64,000 nt of DNA from Novosphingobium sp. MD-1 (GCF_001014975.1 NZ_BBXA01000013.1:310001-374000), one strand, 5' to 3'. Numbered from the stretch's first letter, positions 32,565 through 41,234 are shown. Notes: generated by a model not told the origin, from the sequence alone. Program-made: numbers and translations.

Positions 32565-33860
32565 ATGACCGAACTCGCCGCCGGCGATCGCGTGAGAATC
32601 CTGTTCGCCGACCAGCTCAATCTGGCGCGCGGCAAGTACGTTCCTTCCAGCGAGGCGCGTAAGGGCCACGCGCGCCTGTGTGTTGGAACCTATGCGGTTA
32701 CATATAGCAAAGCTCTTGTACCAGCGCCAGGCGGCGGCCTGCTCGATGGCTTGCCCGACATGGAAGCGCGGTTCGATGCCAACGATCTGCGCCCGGGCTG
32801 GGAAGCCGGCACCCAGATCGCGCTGGCCGACCTTCATTTCCAGGGGGCGCCGTTTCCGCTGTGCGGGCGCAGTGCGCTCAAGCGCGCGATCGACGGCTGG
32901 CGCAAACACGGGCTGGAACCGATGGTCGGCATGGAACTGGAAGCCTATATCTTCCAGCGCGGCCCGAACGGCGAATGGGTGCCCTATGAAACGCCGGGCG
33001 CCTTCGTCTATGGCACCGGCCCGTTCACCGATCCCGCCGGGCTGATCGACGATATCTGGGCCATGGCCGCGCGCTGCGGGTTGCCGATTGAATCGATCAA
33101 CGCCGAATTCGATGCGCCGCAGTTCGAACTGACGCTGCGCTATGCCGACGCGCTGCGCGCCGCGGACGACGTGTTCCTGTTCCGCCAGATGGCGCGCGAA
33201 CTGCTGATCCGGCGCGGCTACCTGCTGTCGTTCCTGCCCAAGCCCTTCGCCGAAAAGAGCGGTAGCGGGCTGCACTTCAACATCAGCTTCACCGAGCATT
33301 CGGGCCGCAACGCCTTTGCCGACGATGTCGCGAACGGCGAACCTTCCAGGCTGATGGCGGGCTGCATCGCCGGCCTGTTGCAGCACCACGAGGCGCTGGC
33401 GGCGATCATGGCGCCGCTGACCAACAGCTATGCGCGGCTGCAACCGGCCAGCCTCTCGGGCTACTGGGCGAACTGGGGCATCGATCACCGCTCGGTCACC
33501 GTGCGCGTTTCGGCGGAAACCGGCGCGGCGGCGCGGATCGAGCATCGCCTGGCCGATTGCGCGGCCAGTCCCTATTTCGCGCTGGCAGCGGCCTTGCAAG
33601 CGGCGTTGCTGGGCTACGAGAAGGGTTATGAACTGCCCGCGCGCGAGACCAACGACGGGCTGGAAACCACGGTCACCGACCGGCACACGCCGCATTCGCT
33701 GCCCGAAGCGCTCGATGCGCTGGAAGCCGATACGGTTCTGACCGAAACGCTCGGGACCGAACTCGTCGCCAATTTCATCGCGATCAAGCGGCAGGAAGTG
33801 CTCGAACTCGAAGGCAAGTCCGAAGCCGAGCAGATCGCCTACTACCTGCACTTCATCTGA
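32565..33860 (+). CDS. glutamine synthetase-like gamma-glutamyl ligase
   Basis: A 431-residue glutamine-synthetase-fold enzyme. The conserved catalytic strands are GMELEAYIFQ, INAEFDAPQFELTL, KSGSGLHFNISFTE and NSYARLQPASLSGYWANWG, followed by DHRSVTVRV. The last two depart from true glutamine synthetase at the ammonium/glutamate pocket. Relatives of this kind (isopropylamine IpuC, aniline AtdA1) couple glutamate to an amine with ATP. Placed between a P450 and an aldehyde dehydrogenase, it probably activates an amine or similar substrate, not nitrogen assimilation. ATG 32565 follows GGGGAG; an upstream GTG at 32532 would add 11 residues. Confidence 0.88.
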   Translation: MTELAAGDRVRILFADQLNLARGKYVPSSEARKGHARLCVGTYAVTYSKALVPAPGGGLLDGLPDMEARFDANDLRPGWEAGTQIALADLHFQGAPFPLCGRSALKRAIDGWRKHGLEPMVGMELEAYIFQRGPNGEWVPYETPGAFVYGTGPFTDPAGLIDDIWAMAARCGLPIESINAEFDAPQFELTLRYADALRAADDVFLFRQMARELLIRRGYLLSFLPKPFAEKSGSGLHFNISFTEHSGRNAFADDVANGEPSRLMAGCIAGLLQHHEALAAIMAPLTNSYARLQPASLSGYWANWGIDHRSVTVRVSAETGAAARIEHRLADCAASPYFALAAALQAALLGYEKGYELPARETNDGLETTVTDRHTPHSLPEALDALEADTVLTETLGTELVANFIAIKRQEVLELEGKSEAEQIAYYLHFI

Positions 33861-33874
33861 GGGTCCTGCCGATC

Positions 33875-35332
33875 ATGCGTGAGCGCGTTTCCATCGAAGG
33901 CGTGGATGTCTCGCCCGATCACTTCATCGATGGCCGCCGGGTCGCGTCGGCCGAAACCTTTGAAACGCGCTGCCCGTTTGACTGGGATCGCAAGCTGGCG
34001 GACGTTTCGCGCGGGGACGCCGGCACCGCCGCATTGGCGGTCGATGCCGCCACGCGCGCGTTTCCGGTCTGGTCAGCCATGCCGGCGGCGGAGCGCGGGG
34101 CGATCCTGCATCGCCTGGCCGATCTGATCGATGCCAACATCGAACGGCTGGCGATCGTGGAATGCATGGACATCGCCATGCTGCACGAAAGCCTGCGCCT
34201 GCGCGTGATCGCGCGCGGCGCGCTGAATTTCCGCAACTACGCCGATCTCGCCACCGATTATCGCGAGCGCGTGTGGTCCTCGCGCGGCACGGCCAACCGG
34301 GTGATCCGGATGCCGTCCGGCCCTTCGGTGATCATCACGCCGTGGAACGCGCCGTTCATGCTGTCCACGTGGAAGTGCGCGCCGGCGCTGGCGGCGGGCA
34401 ACACGGTGATCCTGAAACCCGCCGAATGGTCGCCGCTATCGGCCTCGGTGCTGGCGGACCTCATCGAGCAGGCGGGCTTCCCGCCGGGCGTGTTCAACAT
34501 CGTGCAGGGCTTCGGCCGCGATCTGGGTATGGCGCTGGTCAGCGATCCGCGCGTCAAGCGCATCAGCTTCACCGGCTCGGTGCCCACCGCGCGGGTGATC
34601 GGCCGTGCCGCCGCGGAAAACATCGTGCCGTTCACCGCCGAGCTTGGCGGCAAATCGCCGCTGCTTGTCTTTGCCGACTCCGATATCGATGCGGCTGCGA
34701 AGAAGGCGGCGGGGCAATACGATGACAGCGGCCAGGTCTGCATGGCCGGCACGCGCATCATCGTGGAGGAGAGCGTGCGCGAGCCCTTCCTCGAACGCTT
34801 CCATGCCTATGCCGATGCCCATGTGCTGGGCGACAGCCGCGATCCGGCGACGACGATGTCGGCGCTGATCCACCCCGACCATGTCGCGCGGGTGATGGGC
34901 TTTATCGACCGCGCGCGCGCGGCCGGCGATACGATCGTGCGCGGCGGCAAGCTGTGGCGCGAAGGCGCGAACTTCATCGAACCGACGCTGATCGTGCCGC
35001 GTTCCAACGATAGCGAAGTGGTGCAGAACGAAGTGTTCGGCCCGGTGCTGACGTTCCAGACCTTCAAGACTGAAGAGGAAGGCGTCGCGCTGGCCAATTC
35101 CACCGCCTATGGCCTGTCCGGCATCGTCTATACCGGCGATGCCGCCCGCGCCGAGCGTGTGGGCCGCGCGGTGCGCGGGGGCACGGTCTGGGTCAACACC
35201 TTCCTGGTGCGTGATCTGACCGCGCCGTTCGGCGGCATCGGCATATCGGGCCTGGGACGCGAAGGCGGCGACTACGCGCTCGATTTCCACTCCGACCTCA
35301 AGACGCTGCAGATCCTGGAGGGCAGCGTCTGA
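33875..35332 (+). CDS. aldehyde dehydrogenase, HpaE-like (5-carboxymethyl-2-hydroxymuconate semialdehyde dehydrogenase)
   Basis: A 485-residue NAD(P)-dependent aldehyde dehydrogenase. Cofactor motifs are ITPWNAPF and FTGSVPTARVIG; the catalytic Glu is in TAELGGKSP; the catalytic Cys is in DSGQVCMAGTR. The ending FGGIGISGLGREGGDYALDF is characteristic of the HpaE/XylG group that oxidises ring-cleavage semialdehydes. It lies 14 bp after the ligase gene. With the HpaD-like dioxygenase and the HpaG-like FAH enzyme it forms the core of a homoprotocatechuate-type meta pathway. The precise semialdehyde is inferred. Confidence 0.85.
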   Translation: MRERVSIEGVDVSPDHFIDGRRVASAETFETRCPFDWDRKLADVSRGDAGTAALAVDAATRAFPVWSAMPAAERGAILHRLADLIDANIERLAIVECMDIAMLHESLRLRVIARGALNFRNYADLATDYRERVWSSRGTANRVIRMPSGPSVIITPWNAPFMLSTWKCAPALAAGNTVILKPAEWSPLSASVLADLIEQAGFPPGVFNIVQGFGRDLGMALVSDPRVKRISFTGSVPTARVIGRAAAENIVPFTAELGGKSPLLVFADSDIDAAAKKAAGQYDDSGQVCMAGTRIIVEESVREPFLERFHAYADAHVLGDSRDPATTMSALIHPDHVARVMGFIDRARAAGDTIVRGGKLWREGANFIEPTLIVPRSNDSEVVQNEVFGPVLTFQTFKTEEEGVALANSTAYGLSGIVYTGDAARAERVGRAVRGGTVWVNTFLVRDLTAPFGGIGISGLGREGGDYALDFHSDLKTLQILEGSV

Positions 35333-35363
35333 GGCGCTGGTCTGCCCCATTGTTCGATTGCAA

Positions 35364-35403
35364 GAGAAAGGCTCCCGCTCCATCCGGAACGGGAGCCTTT
35401 CTC
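35364..35403. terminator. strong bidirectional terminator hairpin
   Basis: A perfect 14-bp stem (GAGAAAGGCTCCCG/CGGGAGCCTTTCTC) with a 12-nt loop lies between the convergent aldehyde dehydrogenase and AAD-like genes. The A-rich left and T-rich right ends of the stem supply U-tracts in both directions. Confidence 0.85.
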
Positions 35404-35431
35404 GTATGCGTCCGCAATGGGCAGCGTCCTG

Positions 35432-36235
35432 TCACACCCGGTTGCGCCGCCGGAGCGTGGTTCCCGCCTTCCACGAAACGCCCACTTCGTGCCAGTAGCC
35501 GGCGATCTTTTCCTGCGGCGCGATGTCGAGCAGTTCCTCCACCGGGGAATCGAACAGCGACAGGTCGAAATCGCCCTTGAAGCAGCGGCCGAAGTCGACG
35601 TCGTAGCTTGCCATCGTCACCACTTCGTCGAGGCTGTCGGTGCCGTCGGTTTCGATCGAGGGCATCCAGCGGTTGTGTGCCATGGGCAGGCCGTTGACGA
35701 AGCCCGGCTTCTCCGCCGTATCGGTGATGGTGAAGCGGCCTTCCGCCAGGCGCCGGTCGAATGCCGCCAGCGTCACGCCGAACGTGCCGCCCGGCTCCAG
35801 CCGGGGGCCGGCCTTGCCGACCACCACCGGGCGGCTCATGTGGATCGAACCGAGCTTCTTGGGATAGCCCTGGTGCTGCCCGCGCAGCACCGCGAATTCC
35901 TTGTCCACCCAGATGTAGATGCAGCGCGAATAGTGCTTGCCCTCGAACTTGCAGCGGACGACGAAGAACATCTCCTTGTACTGCACGCGCACGGGATCGA
36001 GCAGGTGGCCCGGCTCCTCGCTCACGCTCTGCCAGTCGGCCCAGATCGCGGCGACGGCGCCAGGGTCCTCGTCGGCCGGTTCGAAGCCATCGGGAAGCAG
36101 CGCCGCAACCCGGGCGGGGTCGGTCCGGTATTCCAGCGTGATCAGCTCGCCCGAATAGTGCCACGGCACCGGCGGCACGATCGATGCCTTGCCCGATGGC
36201 GTGCGCGGATAGAACAGACCCTTGAGACCAGACAT
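35432..36235 (-). CDS. acetoacetate decarboxylase-family protein
   Basis: A 267-residue protein of the acetoacetate decarboxylase superfamily. Lys126-Lys127 in QGYPKKLGSI match the Schiff-base lysine pair of the family, and the beta-cone body includes VAALLPDGFEP and FVVRCKFEGKHYSRCIYIW. Members decarboxylate beta-keto acids or act as aldolase/dehydratases on 2-oxo acids. ATG 36235 has GGGGAG upstream. It diverges from the FAH-family gene across the second TTGGCC repeat, so it belongs to the same regulon. It may process a late intermediate of ring cleavage. The reaction is not established. Confidence 0.82.
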   Translation of the reverse strand: MSGLKGLFYPRTPSGKASIVPPVPWHYSGELITLEYRTDPARVAALLPDGFEPADEDPGAVAAIWADWQSVSEEPGHLLDPVRVQYKEMFFVVRCKFEGKHYSRCIYIWVDKEFAVLRGQHQGYPKKLGSIHMSRPVVVGKAGPRLEPGGTFGVTLAAFDRRLAEGRFTITDTAEKPGFVNGLPMAHNRWMPSIETDGTDSLDEVVTMASYDVDFGRCFKGDFDLSLFDSPVEELLDIAPQEKIAGYWHEVGVSWKAGTTLRRRNRV

Positions 36236-36287
36236 GACGACTCCCCGTGGCGATTGCGGCGGTTCTATGCCGTGCCGCCGGGCGCAA

Positions 36288-36306
36288 CTTGGCCAACTCG
36301 GCCAAT
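36288..36306. promoter_or_regulatory. second inverted repeat TTGGCC-N5-GGCCAA, at the AAD-like/FAH divergent promoter
   Basis: cTTGGCCaactcGGCCAAt has the same 6-bp arms and 5-nt spacer as the repeat at 31201-31219. It lies 53 bp before both the AAD-like and FAH genes. Only the spacer and one outer base differ, as expected for two sites of one regulator. Confidence 0.7.
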
Positions 36307-36358
36307 CCCGCCCGGCCGGCATGTCGCTAAAGCCGGTGTAACAGCCAGGGAGTTCCTC

Positions 36359-37249
36359 ATGACCGTCGAGTACCGCCGCATCCTTCTGGATGGCTATCCG
36401 ATCCTCACCACCCGCGAAGGCGATCTGCTGGTGACGCGCGATGGCCGCTCGATCGGGGTGGACGATGCGGTGCATCTGCCGCCCTGCAACCCCAGCAAGA
36501 TCGTGTGCGTCCACCTGAACTACCACAGCCGGGTCGACGAATTCATTACCAAGCTGCCGGCCGCGCCCACCTATTTCCACAAGCCGCCCACGGCGCTGAA
36601 CACGCACAAGGGCGATGTCGTCCGCCCCGAACGCTGCAAGTGGCTGAACTACGAAGGCGAGATCGCGATCGTCATCGGTCGCACCTGCCGCAACATCGCG
36701 CCGTCCGAAGCGGGCGACTATATCGCCGGCTACAGCGTGGCGAACGATTACGGCCTGCACGATTTCCGCGATACCGATGCCGGATCGATGCTGCGCGTGA
36801 AGGGATCGGATACCCTTTGCCCGATCGGCCCCGGCCTGGTGACCGGATGGGATTTCCACGACAAGCGCATTCGCACGTACGTCAACGGCGAGCTTCGGCA
36901 GGACGATACCACCGCCAATATGGAATGGGACATGCACTATCTGGTCGCCGACATCGCGCGGACGATCACGCTGGAGCCGGGCGACGTGCTGCTTTCGGGC
37001 ACGCCGGCGAACAGCCGCCCGGTGCAGCCCGGCGATCTCGTGGAGGTCGAGGTCGAGGGGCTGGGGCGCCTGGCCAACCGGATCGTCCATGGACCCACGC
37101 CGATCCGCGACGATTGCGGCGCGCAGCCGACCGAATCCGAGGAAGTCATCTCCACCGCGATGGGCGGCGACTGGGAGTTCCGGGGCAAGCGCGCGGCGGG
37201 CGGACAGGGCGCGCAGTTCTACGAATCCCGCCTGGACGAGAAGAAGTAG
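36359..37249 (+). CDS. fumarylacetoacetate hydrolase-family enzyme, HpaG-like
   Basis: A 296-residue FAH-fold enzyme. The metal-site glutamates are in LNYEGEIAIVIGRT, followed by GYSVANDYGLHDFRDTD, LRVKGSDTLCPIGPGLVT and LLSGTPANSRPVQPGD. The NDYGLHDF and LRVKGSDT signatures fit the HpaG/HpcE branch (2-hydroxyhepta-2,4-diene-1,7-dioate isomerase or oxo-dioate decarboxylase). It would act after the HpaD-like and HpaE-like steps on the opened ring. ATG 36359 follows CAGGGAG. It heads an operon with a second aldehyde dehydrogenase and the ferredoxin. An acylpyruvate hydrolase role is also possible. Confidence 0.85.
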   Translation: MTVEYRRILLDGYPILTTREGDLLVTRDGRSIGVDDAVHLPPCNPSKIVCVHLNYHSRVDEFITKLPAAPTYFHKPPTALNTHKGDVVRPERCKWLNYEGEIAIVIGRTCRNIAPSEAGDYIAGYSVANDYGLHDFRDTDAGSMLRVKGSDTLCPIGPGLVTGWDFHDKRIRTYVNGELRQDDTTANMEWDMHYLVADIARTITLEPGDVLLSGTPANSRPVQPGDLVEVEVEGLGRLANRIVHGPTPIRDDCGAQPTESEEVISTAMGGDWEFRGKRAAGGQGAQFYESRLDEKK

Positions 37250-37256
37250 GCGCGCG

Positions 37257-38681
37257 ATGGCCGACACCACCCGGTTCTACATCGGCGGCCGCTGGGTTGC
37301 GCCGCACGGGGCCGACCGCGCGCCCGTCATCAACCCGGCGGACCTTTCCACCGTTGCCGAAGTCGCGCTGGGCAATGCCGACGATGCCGAAGCCGCGATC
37401 GCGACGGCGCGCGCGGCGTTCGGTTCGTGGTCGCAGGTGCGGCCGGCCGAACGGCTGTCGCTGATCCGGGCGATCCATGAAGCGCTGATCGCCCGCAACG
37501 ACGAGATCGCGGACGCGATCTCGGCCGAGATGGGTGCGCCGCAAGGTCTGGCCCGGCGGGCGCAGGCTCCATCGGGACCGCAGCACTTTGGCGAGATCAT
37601 CCGCGTGATGGAGACGTTTGCGTTCGAGGAGCCGCTCGGCACCACGTTGCTGCGGCACGAACCGATCGGCGTCTGCGTGCTGATCACGCCGTGGAACTGG
37701 CCGATGAACCAGATCGCGACCAAGGTCGCCCCGGCGCTGGCGGCGGGCTGCACGATGGTGCTCAAGCCCAGCGAACTGGCGCCGATCGACGCCGCGATCC
37801 TGGCGGAGGTGATCGACAGTGTGGGCGTGCCGCCCGGCGTGTTCAACCTCGTCCACGGCACCGGACCGGGCATTGGTGACGCGCTGACGCGGCACCCGGA
37901 CGTGGACATGGTCTCGTTCACCGGATCGACCCGCGCAGGCGTGGCGATCTCAATGAATGCCGCGCCTACGGTCAAGCGCGTGGCGCTGGAACTGGGCGGG
38001 AAGTCCGCCAATATCGTGCTGCCCGATGCCGATCTGGCAAAGGCGATCCCTGCCAGCGTGCGCGGCTGCATGGGCAACAGCGGGCAGAGCTGCAATGCAC
38101 CGACGCGCCTGCTTGTCCCGCGCACGCGCCTTGCCGAAGTGCACGCGCTGGCCGCGCAGGCGGCTAATGCGCTGAGCGTGGGTCTGCCCGCCAGTGATCC
38201 GTTCATGGGGCCGATCGCCAACGCGGCGCAGCACCGCCGCGTGGTGGGCATGATCGAGCAGGCGATCGCGGAAGGCGCGACGCTGCTCGCGGGTGGGCCG
38301 GAGTGCCCGGAGGAACTGAAGCCGGGCCTGTTCGTGCGGCCGACCGTGCTGGGCGACGTCACCCCCGCCATGACCGTCGCGCGCGAGGAAGTGTTCGGCC
38401 CGGTCCTGTCGATCATCGCCTACGACACGGTGGAGCAGGCGGTGCAGATCGCCAATGACACGCCCTATGGCCTGTCCGGCTATGTCTGGGGCGCCGATCT
38501 CGACGCGTGCCGCGATGTCGCCGCGCGGCTCCGCACGGGCATGGTCCACCTCAACGGCGCTTCGCTCGACAGCGCCGCCCCGTTCGGAGGCTACAAGATG
38601 TCCGGCAACGGCCGCGAATGGGGCGTTTACGGACTGCGCGAGTTTCTGGAAGTCAAATCGGTCTATGGCGGGGCCGCCTGA
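37257..38681 (+). CDS. NAD(P)-dependent aldehyde dehydrogenase
   Basis: A 474-residue aldehyde dehydrogenase. TPWNWPMNQIATK and VSFTGSTRAGVAI bind the cofactor, the catalytic Glu is in ALELGGKSANIV, and the catalytic Cys is in NSGQSCNAPTRL. The C-terminus FGGYKMSGNGREWGVYGL is of the broad-substrate class. It starts 7 bp after the FAH gene and is followed 27 bp on by the ferredoxin. It may oxidise an aldehyde made by the P450 or released from a gamma-glutamyl intermediate. The substrate is unknown. Confidence 0.9.
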   Translation: MADTTRFYIGGRWVAPHGADRAPVINPADLSTVAEVALGNADDAEAAIATARAAFGSWSQVRPAERLSLIRAIHEALIARNDEIADAISAEMGAPQGLARRAQAPSGPQHFGEIIRVMETFAFEEPLGTTLLRHEPIGVCVLITPWNWPMNQIATKVAPALAAGCTMVLKPSELAPIDAAILAEVIDSVGVPPGVFNLVHGTGPGIGDALTRHPDVDMVSFTGSTRAGVAISMNAAPTVKRVALELGGKSANIVLPDADLAKAIPASVRGCMGNSGQSCNAPTRLLVPRTRLAEVHALAAQAANALSVGLPASDPFMGPIANAAQHRRVVGMIEQAIAEGATLLAGGPECPEELKPGLFVRPTVLGDVTPAMTVAREEVFGPVLSIIAYDTVEQAVQIANDTPYGLSGYVWGADLDACRDVAARLRTGMVHLNGASLDSAAPFGGYKMSGNGREWGVYGLREFLEVKSVYGGAA

Positions 38682-38708
38682 CCGCAAACGATACGGGAAA
38701 AGGGGGCT

Positions 38709-39026
38709 ATGGTTGGAGTGAGCGTGGAGAACCGCGCCGGCGAGGTCCGGACCATCGACGCGGGCGAAGGCCTGTCGCTGATGGAAGCCTTGCGCGAAAG
38801 CGGTTTCGGCGAGGTCATGGCGCTGTGCGGCGGGTGCTGCTCCTGCGCGACGTGCCATGTCGTGATCGACGATGCCTACACGGGGTTGCTGCCCGCGATG
38901 TCGCCTGACGAGAACGATCTGCTCGACAGCGTGGACGATCGCGCTTCCGGGTCGCGCCTTTCGTGCCAGATTCCGCTGGTTTCGGCGCTCGACGGCATTC
39001 GCGTGAGGCTTGTGGCGGAAGGCTAG
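38709..39026 (+). CDS. [2Fe-2S] ferredoxin, adrenodoxin/putidaredoxin type
   Basis: A 105-residue ferredoxin with the cluster ligands Cys40, Cys46, Cys49 and Cys86 (C-x5-C-x2-C-x36-C). Extra cysteines at 43 and 44 give CGGCCSCATC. It should carry electrons from a reductase to a P450; the P450 genes at 31253 and 22658 are candidates. AAGGGGG precedes the ATG. Its TAG stop overlaps the stop of the convergent ClC gene in the shared bases ctag (39023-39026), leaving no room for a separate terminator. Confidence 0.92.
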   Translation: MVGVSVENRAGEVRTIDAGEGLSLMEALRESGFGEVMALCGGCCSCATCHVVIDDAYTGLLPAMSPDENDLLDSVDDRASGSRLSCQIPLVSALDGIRVRLVAEG

Positions 39027-40351
39027 TCCTTCGGCAGGAAGCGCAGCGACAGGCCGTGGTAGAGCTTTTCGTGGCTGATCGTGCTGGCCGCGAAATCGCC
39101 GATCAGCGCGGCGGCGAGCAGCGGCATCATCAGGCCCCGGCTGGCGGTCGTCTCTGAAATGATGATCACCGCCGTGAGCGGCGCGCGGACCACGCCGCTG
39201 AAATAGGCGACCATGCCCAGCAGTACCACCGCGCCTGCCGGATAGCCCGGCAACAGGCTGCGCAGCATGTCGCCGATCCCCGCCCCGATCGAGAGCGAAG
39301 GCGCGAAGATGCCGCCCGGCAGGCCGGAAATGGCCGTGGCCAGCGTCGCCGCGAACTTGGCCGCGCCAAACCACAGTGGCACGTCGCGGCCCTCGATCAC
39401 GCTGCGCGCCGCCTGATAGCCGGTGCCCCAGGTCAGGCCCGTCGCGACGCCGAGACCGGCGACGACCAGCCCGCAGCCCAAAGCCAGCAGCAGCGGCCGC
39501 GCGCGCAGCCAGGCCATCGGCGCGAAGCGCGTCGATCCGGCCGACAGCATCAGGTGCGAGAAGCAGCCACCGGCAAGGCCGCCCAGCACGCCCGCCACCG
39601 GTGTCGCGACGAGCGCCTGCGTGACGTTCAGCGTCTGGCGCATCTCGCCGAAGTAGACGTAGTCGCCGGCCAAGCCCAGGCTGACCATGCCCGCGATCAG
39701 CACCGTCGCCATGACCAGCAGCGTGGTGCGCTGTTCGTAGGCGGCAGCCAGTTCCTCGATCGCGAAGGCTACGCCCGCCAGCGGGGTGTTGAACGCCGCG
39801 GCAACACCCGCCGCGCCGCCCGCGATATAGACCGAAGCGCGCAGCGGCACCCGCATCAGCCGGTGTGAATAGCCCATGATCGCGGCGGCGATCTGCACGG
39901 TCGGCCCTTCGCGCCCCACCGAAGCCCCGAACAAAAGCGCGCCGATCGTCAGGAAGAACTTCACAATCGCCGTGCGCCCGGAGACGAGACCGCCGAGCGC
40001 CGCCTCGGGGTCCTTGGTCGCGGCCATGACCTGGGGAATGCCCGATCCCTTGGCCGCCGGTGCAAGGCGCAGGGTCAGCCAGGCGAAGGCGACGAACCCG
40101 GCGGGCGTGAGCACCAGCGGCATCCACCACCAGCGCGCGACGATGCCCTGAAAGCCCTCGTTTGCCCTGTCGGCCAGGGCGGCGAACAGCAGCGCGATCA
40201 GCCCGATGAGGATGCCGCCGCCCAGCAGCGCCACGCGCCGCCGCCAGATGAACGCTTCCGGCCCGTGGCGGCGCAGCAGAATGCGGACCCGCCGGGGAAG
40301 AAAGCGCTGGAGGGGATTCACGACAAGGGCCTTTCCGTTGCCGGCGGCCAT
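39023..40351 (-). CDS. ClC-family chloride channel/antiporter
   Basis: A 442-residue ClC protein with the ion-path motifs GSGIP (in AAKGSGIPQVM), GREGPTVQIAA with the gating glutamate, and GGIFAPSLSIGAG. IEEL in AGVAFAIEELAAAY keeps the internal proton glutamate, which favours a chloride/proton antiporter. There are no CBS domains. ATG 40351 follows a TTG codon that could be a longer start. It is unrelated to the catabolic island and simply ends it; its stop overlaps that of the ferredoxin gene. Confidence 0.92.
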   Translation of the reverse strand: MAAGNGKALVVNPLQRFLPRRVRILLRRHGPEAFIWRRRVALLGGGILIGLIALLFAALADRANEGFQGIVARWWWMPLVLTPAGFVAFAWLTLRLAPAAKGSGIPQVMAATKDPEAALGGLVSGRTAIVKFFLTIGALLFGASVGREGPTVQIAAAIMGYSHRLMRVPLRASVYIAGGAAGVAAAFNTPLAGVAFAIEELAAAYEQRTTLLVMATVLIAGMVSLGLAGDYVYFGEMRQTLNVTQALVATPVAGVLGGLAGGCFSHLMLSAGSTRFAPMAWLRARPLLLALGCGLVVAGLGVATGLTWGTGYQAARSVIEGRDVPLWFGAAKFAATLATAISGLPGGIFAPSLSIGAGIGDMLRSLLPGYPAGAVVLLGMVAYFSGVVRAPLTAVIIISETTASRGLMMPLLAAALIGDFAASTISHEKLYHGLSLRFLPKD

Positions 40352-40454
40352 CAACGGGTGGAGCCGCCTTGCATTCGCATGGCTCTATGCGGGCGATGGC
40401 GGGGGAATGTCCACCCGGCAGGTTGGCATGGGATGATTTTACAGGGCTTTGGCT

Positions 40455-41234
40455 TCAGCGATCGGGGTGCCGCAGCAGGCCCGCTTGACTCCAGCGCGCG
40501 AGCAATTCGCCCGCCAGCGCAAGACCGTGGTCCGCTCCCAGCGCGTCCACCAGTTCCTCGCACATCGTCTCGAAGCGCAAGCTAGTGGCGAGGCGGGGCA
40601 GCAGGGCCGTCTCCTGCGCATCCATAAGCTGGAAGCAGCATGTGAAATCCTGCCGCCACAGGATCAGTGCGCGAACGTCGCCGCCATGGTCGGCGGGAGG
40701 CGGCGCTTCCTCGCGGTTCAGCGCGGCCCAGATATCGGCCGCGTTGGTGGAAAGCGTGAGGAAGGTTGCCGAGGGGACGAGCCGCAGCGTGGCCGTATCC
40801 CATGCCACGTCCGGGATGTCGGCCAGCGAGAGCGCCGGGGCGTCGGGCGCGACGAAAGCCTCGGACAGGGCCAGTTCCAGCCGGGCGAGGTCTGCCGTTT
40901 CGGGCTGGTCCGGAAACAGCGCGGCCAGCGTGCCCGGCAGGCCTTCGGCATATTCGTCGAGTGTCCAGCTGTGCGGGGGCACCGCATCGACATGATGGGC
41001 GGCCGCGCTGCGGAAAGCGTCCACGCCGATCAGGGTCAGCGTCTGCGGATAGCTCGCTTCCAGGCAGTCCATCAACTGCGCGCGATAATTGTTCTGGTAA
41101 ACCGAAAGACCGCGCCGGTCGGCTAGCGGCAGGCGCTCGGCGGCGCATTCGTCCGCTTCGGCCAGCCACCGGCAGAAATCGGCCTGCATCGCGCCCAGCC
41201 CGGTCGCGTTCGGCCTGGTCGCGATCAGGCCCAT
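40455..41234 (-). CDS. bufC: BufC/HvfC-like DUF2063 protein (partner of the DUF692 oxygenase)
   Basis: A 259-residue DUF2063 protein. The N-terminal helical domain has ADRRGLSVYQNNYRAQLMDC and LEASYPQTLTLIGVDAFRSA; the C-terminal half is the wing-like segment typical of BufC/HvfC. In known systems this protein delivers the leader of the precursor peptide to the DUF692 enzyme. Its ATG overlaps the bufB stop by 10 bp, as usual for obligate partners. It is the last gene of the sigF-side operon read leftwards. Confidence 0.88.
   Translation of the reverse strand: MGLIATRPNATGLGAMQADFCRWLAEADECAAERLPLADRRGLSVYQNNYRAQLMDCLEASYPQTLTLIGVDAFRSAAAHHVDAVPPHSWTLDEYAEGLPGTLAALFPDQPETADLARLELALSEAFVAPDAPALSLADIPDVAWDTATLRLVPSATFLTLSTNAADIWAALNREEAPPPADHGGDVRALILWRQDFTCCFQLMDAQETALLPRLATSLRFETMCEELVDALGADHGLALAGELLARWSQAGLLRHPDR

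Noticed and set aside
35417..36358. N-terminal extension of the FAH gene in the same frame
   Set aside because: It runs antisense through the acetoacetate-decarboxylase-like gene. ATG 36359 has a good ribosome site and gives the correct FAH-family start.
37950..40130. A 726-codon minus-strand frame crossing the aldehyde dehydrogenase, ferredoxin and ClC genes
   Set aside because: The left part is antisense to clear plus-strand enzymes and the right part is an out-of-frame reading of the ClC gene; no protein motif is present.
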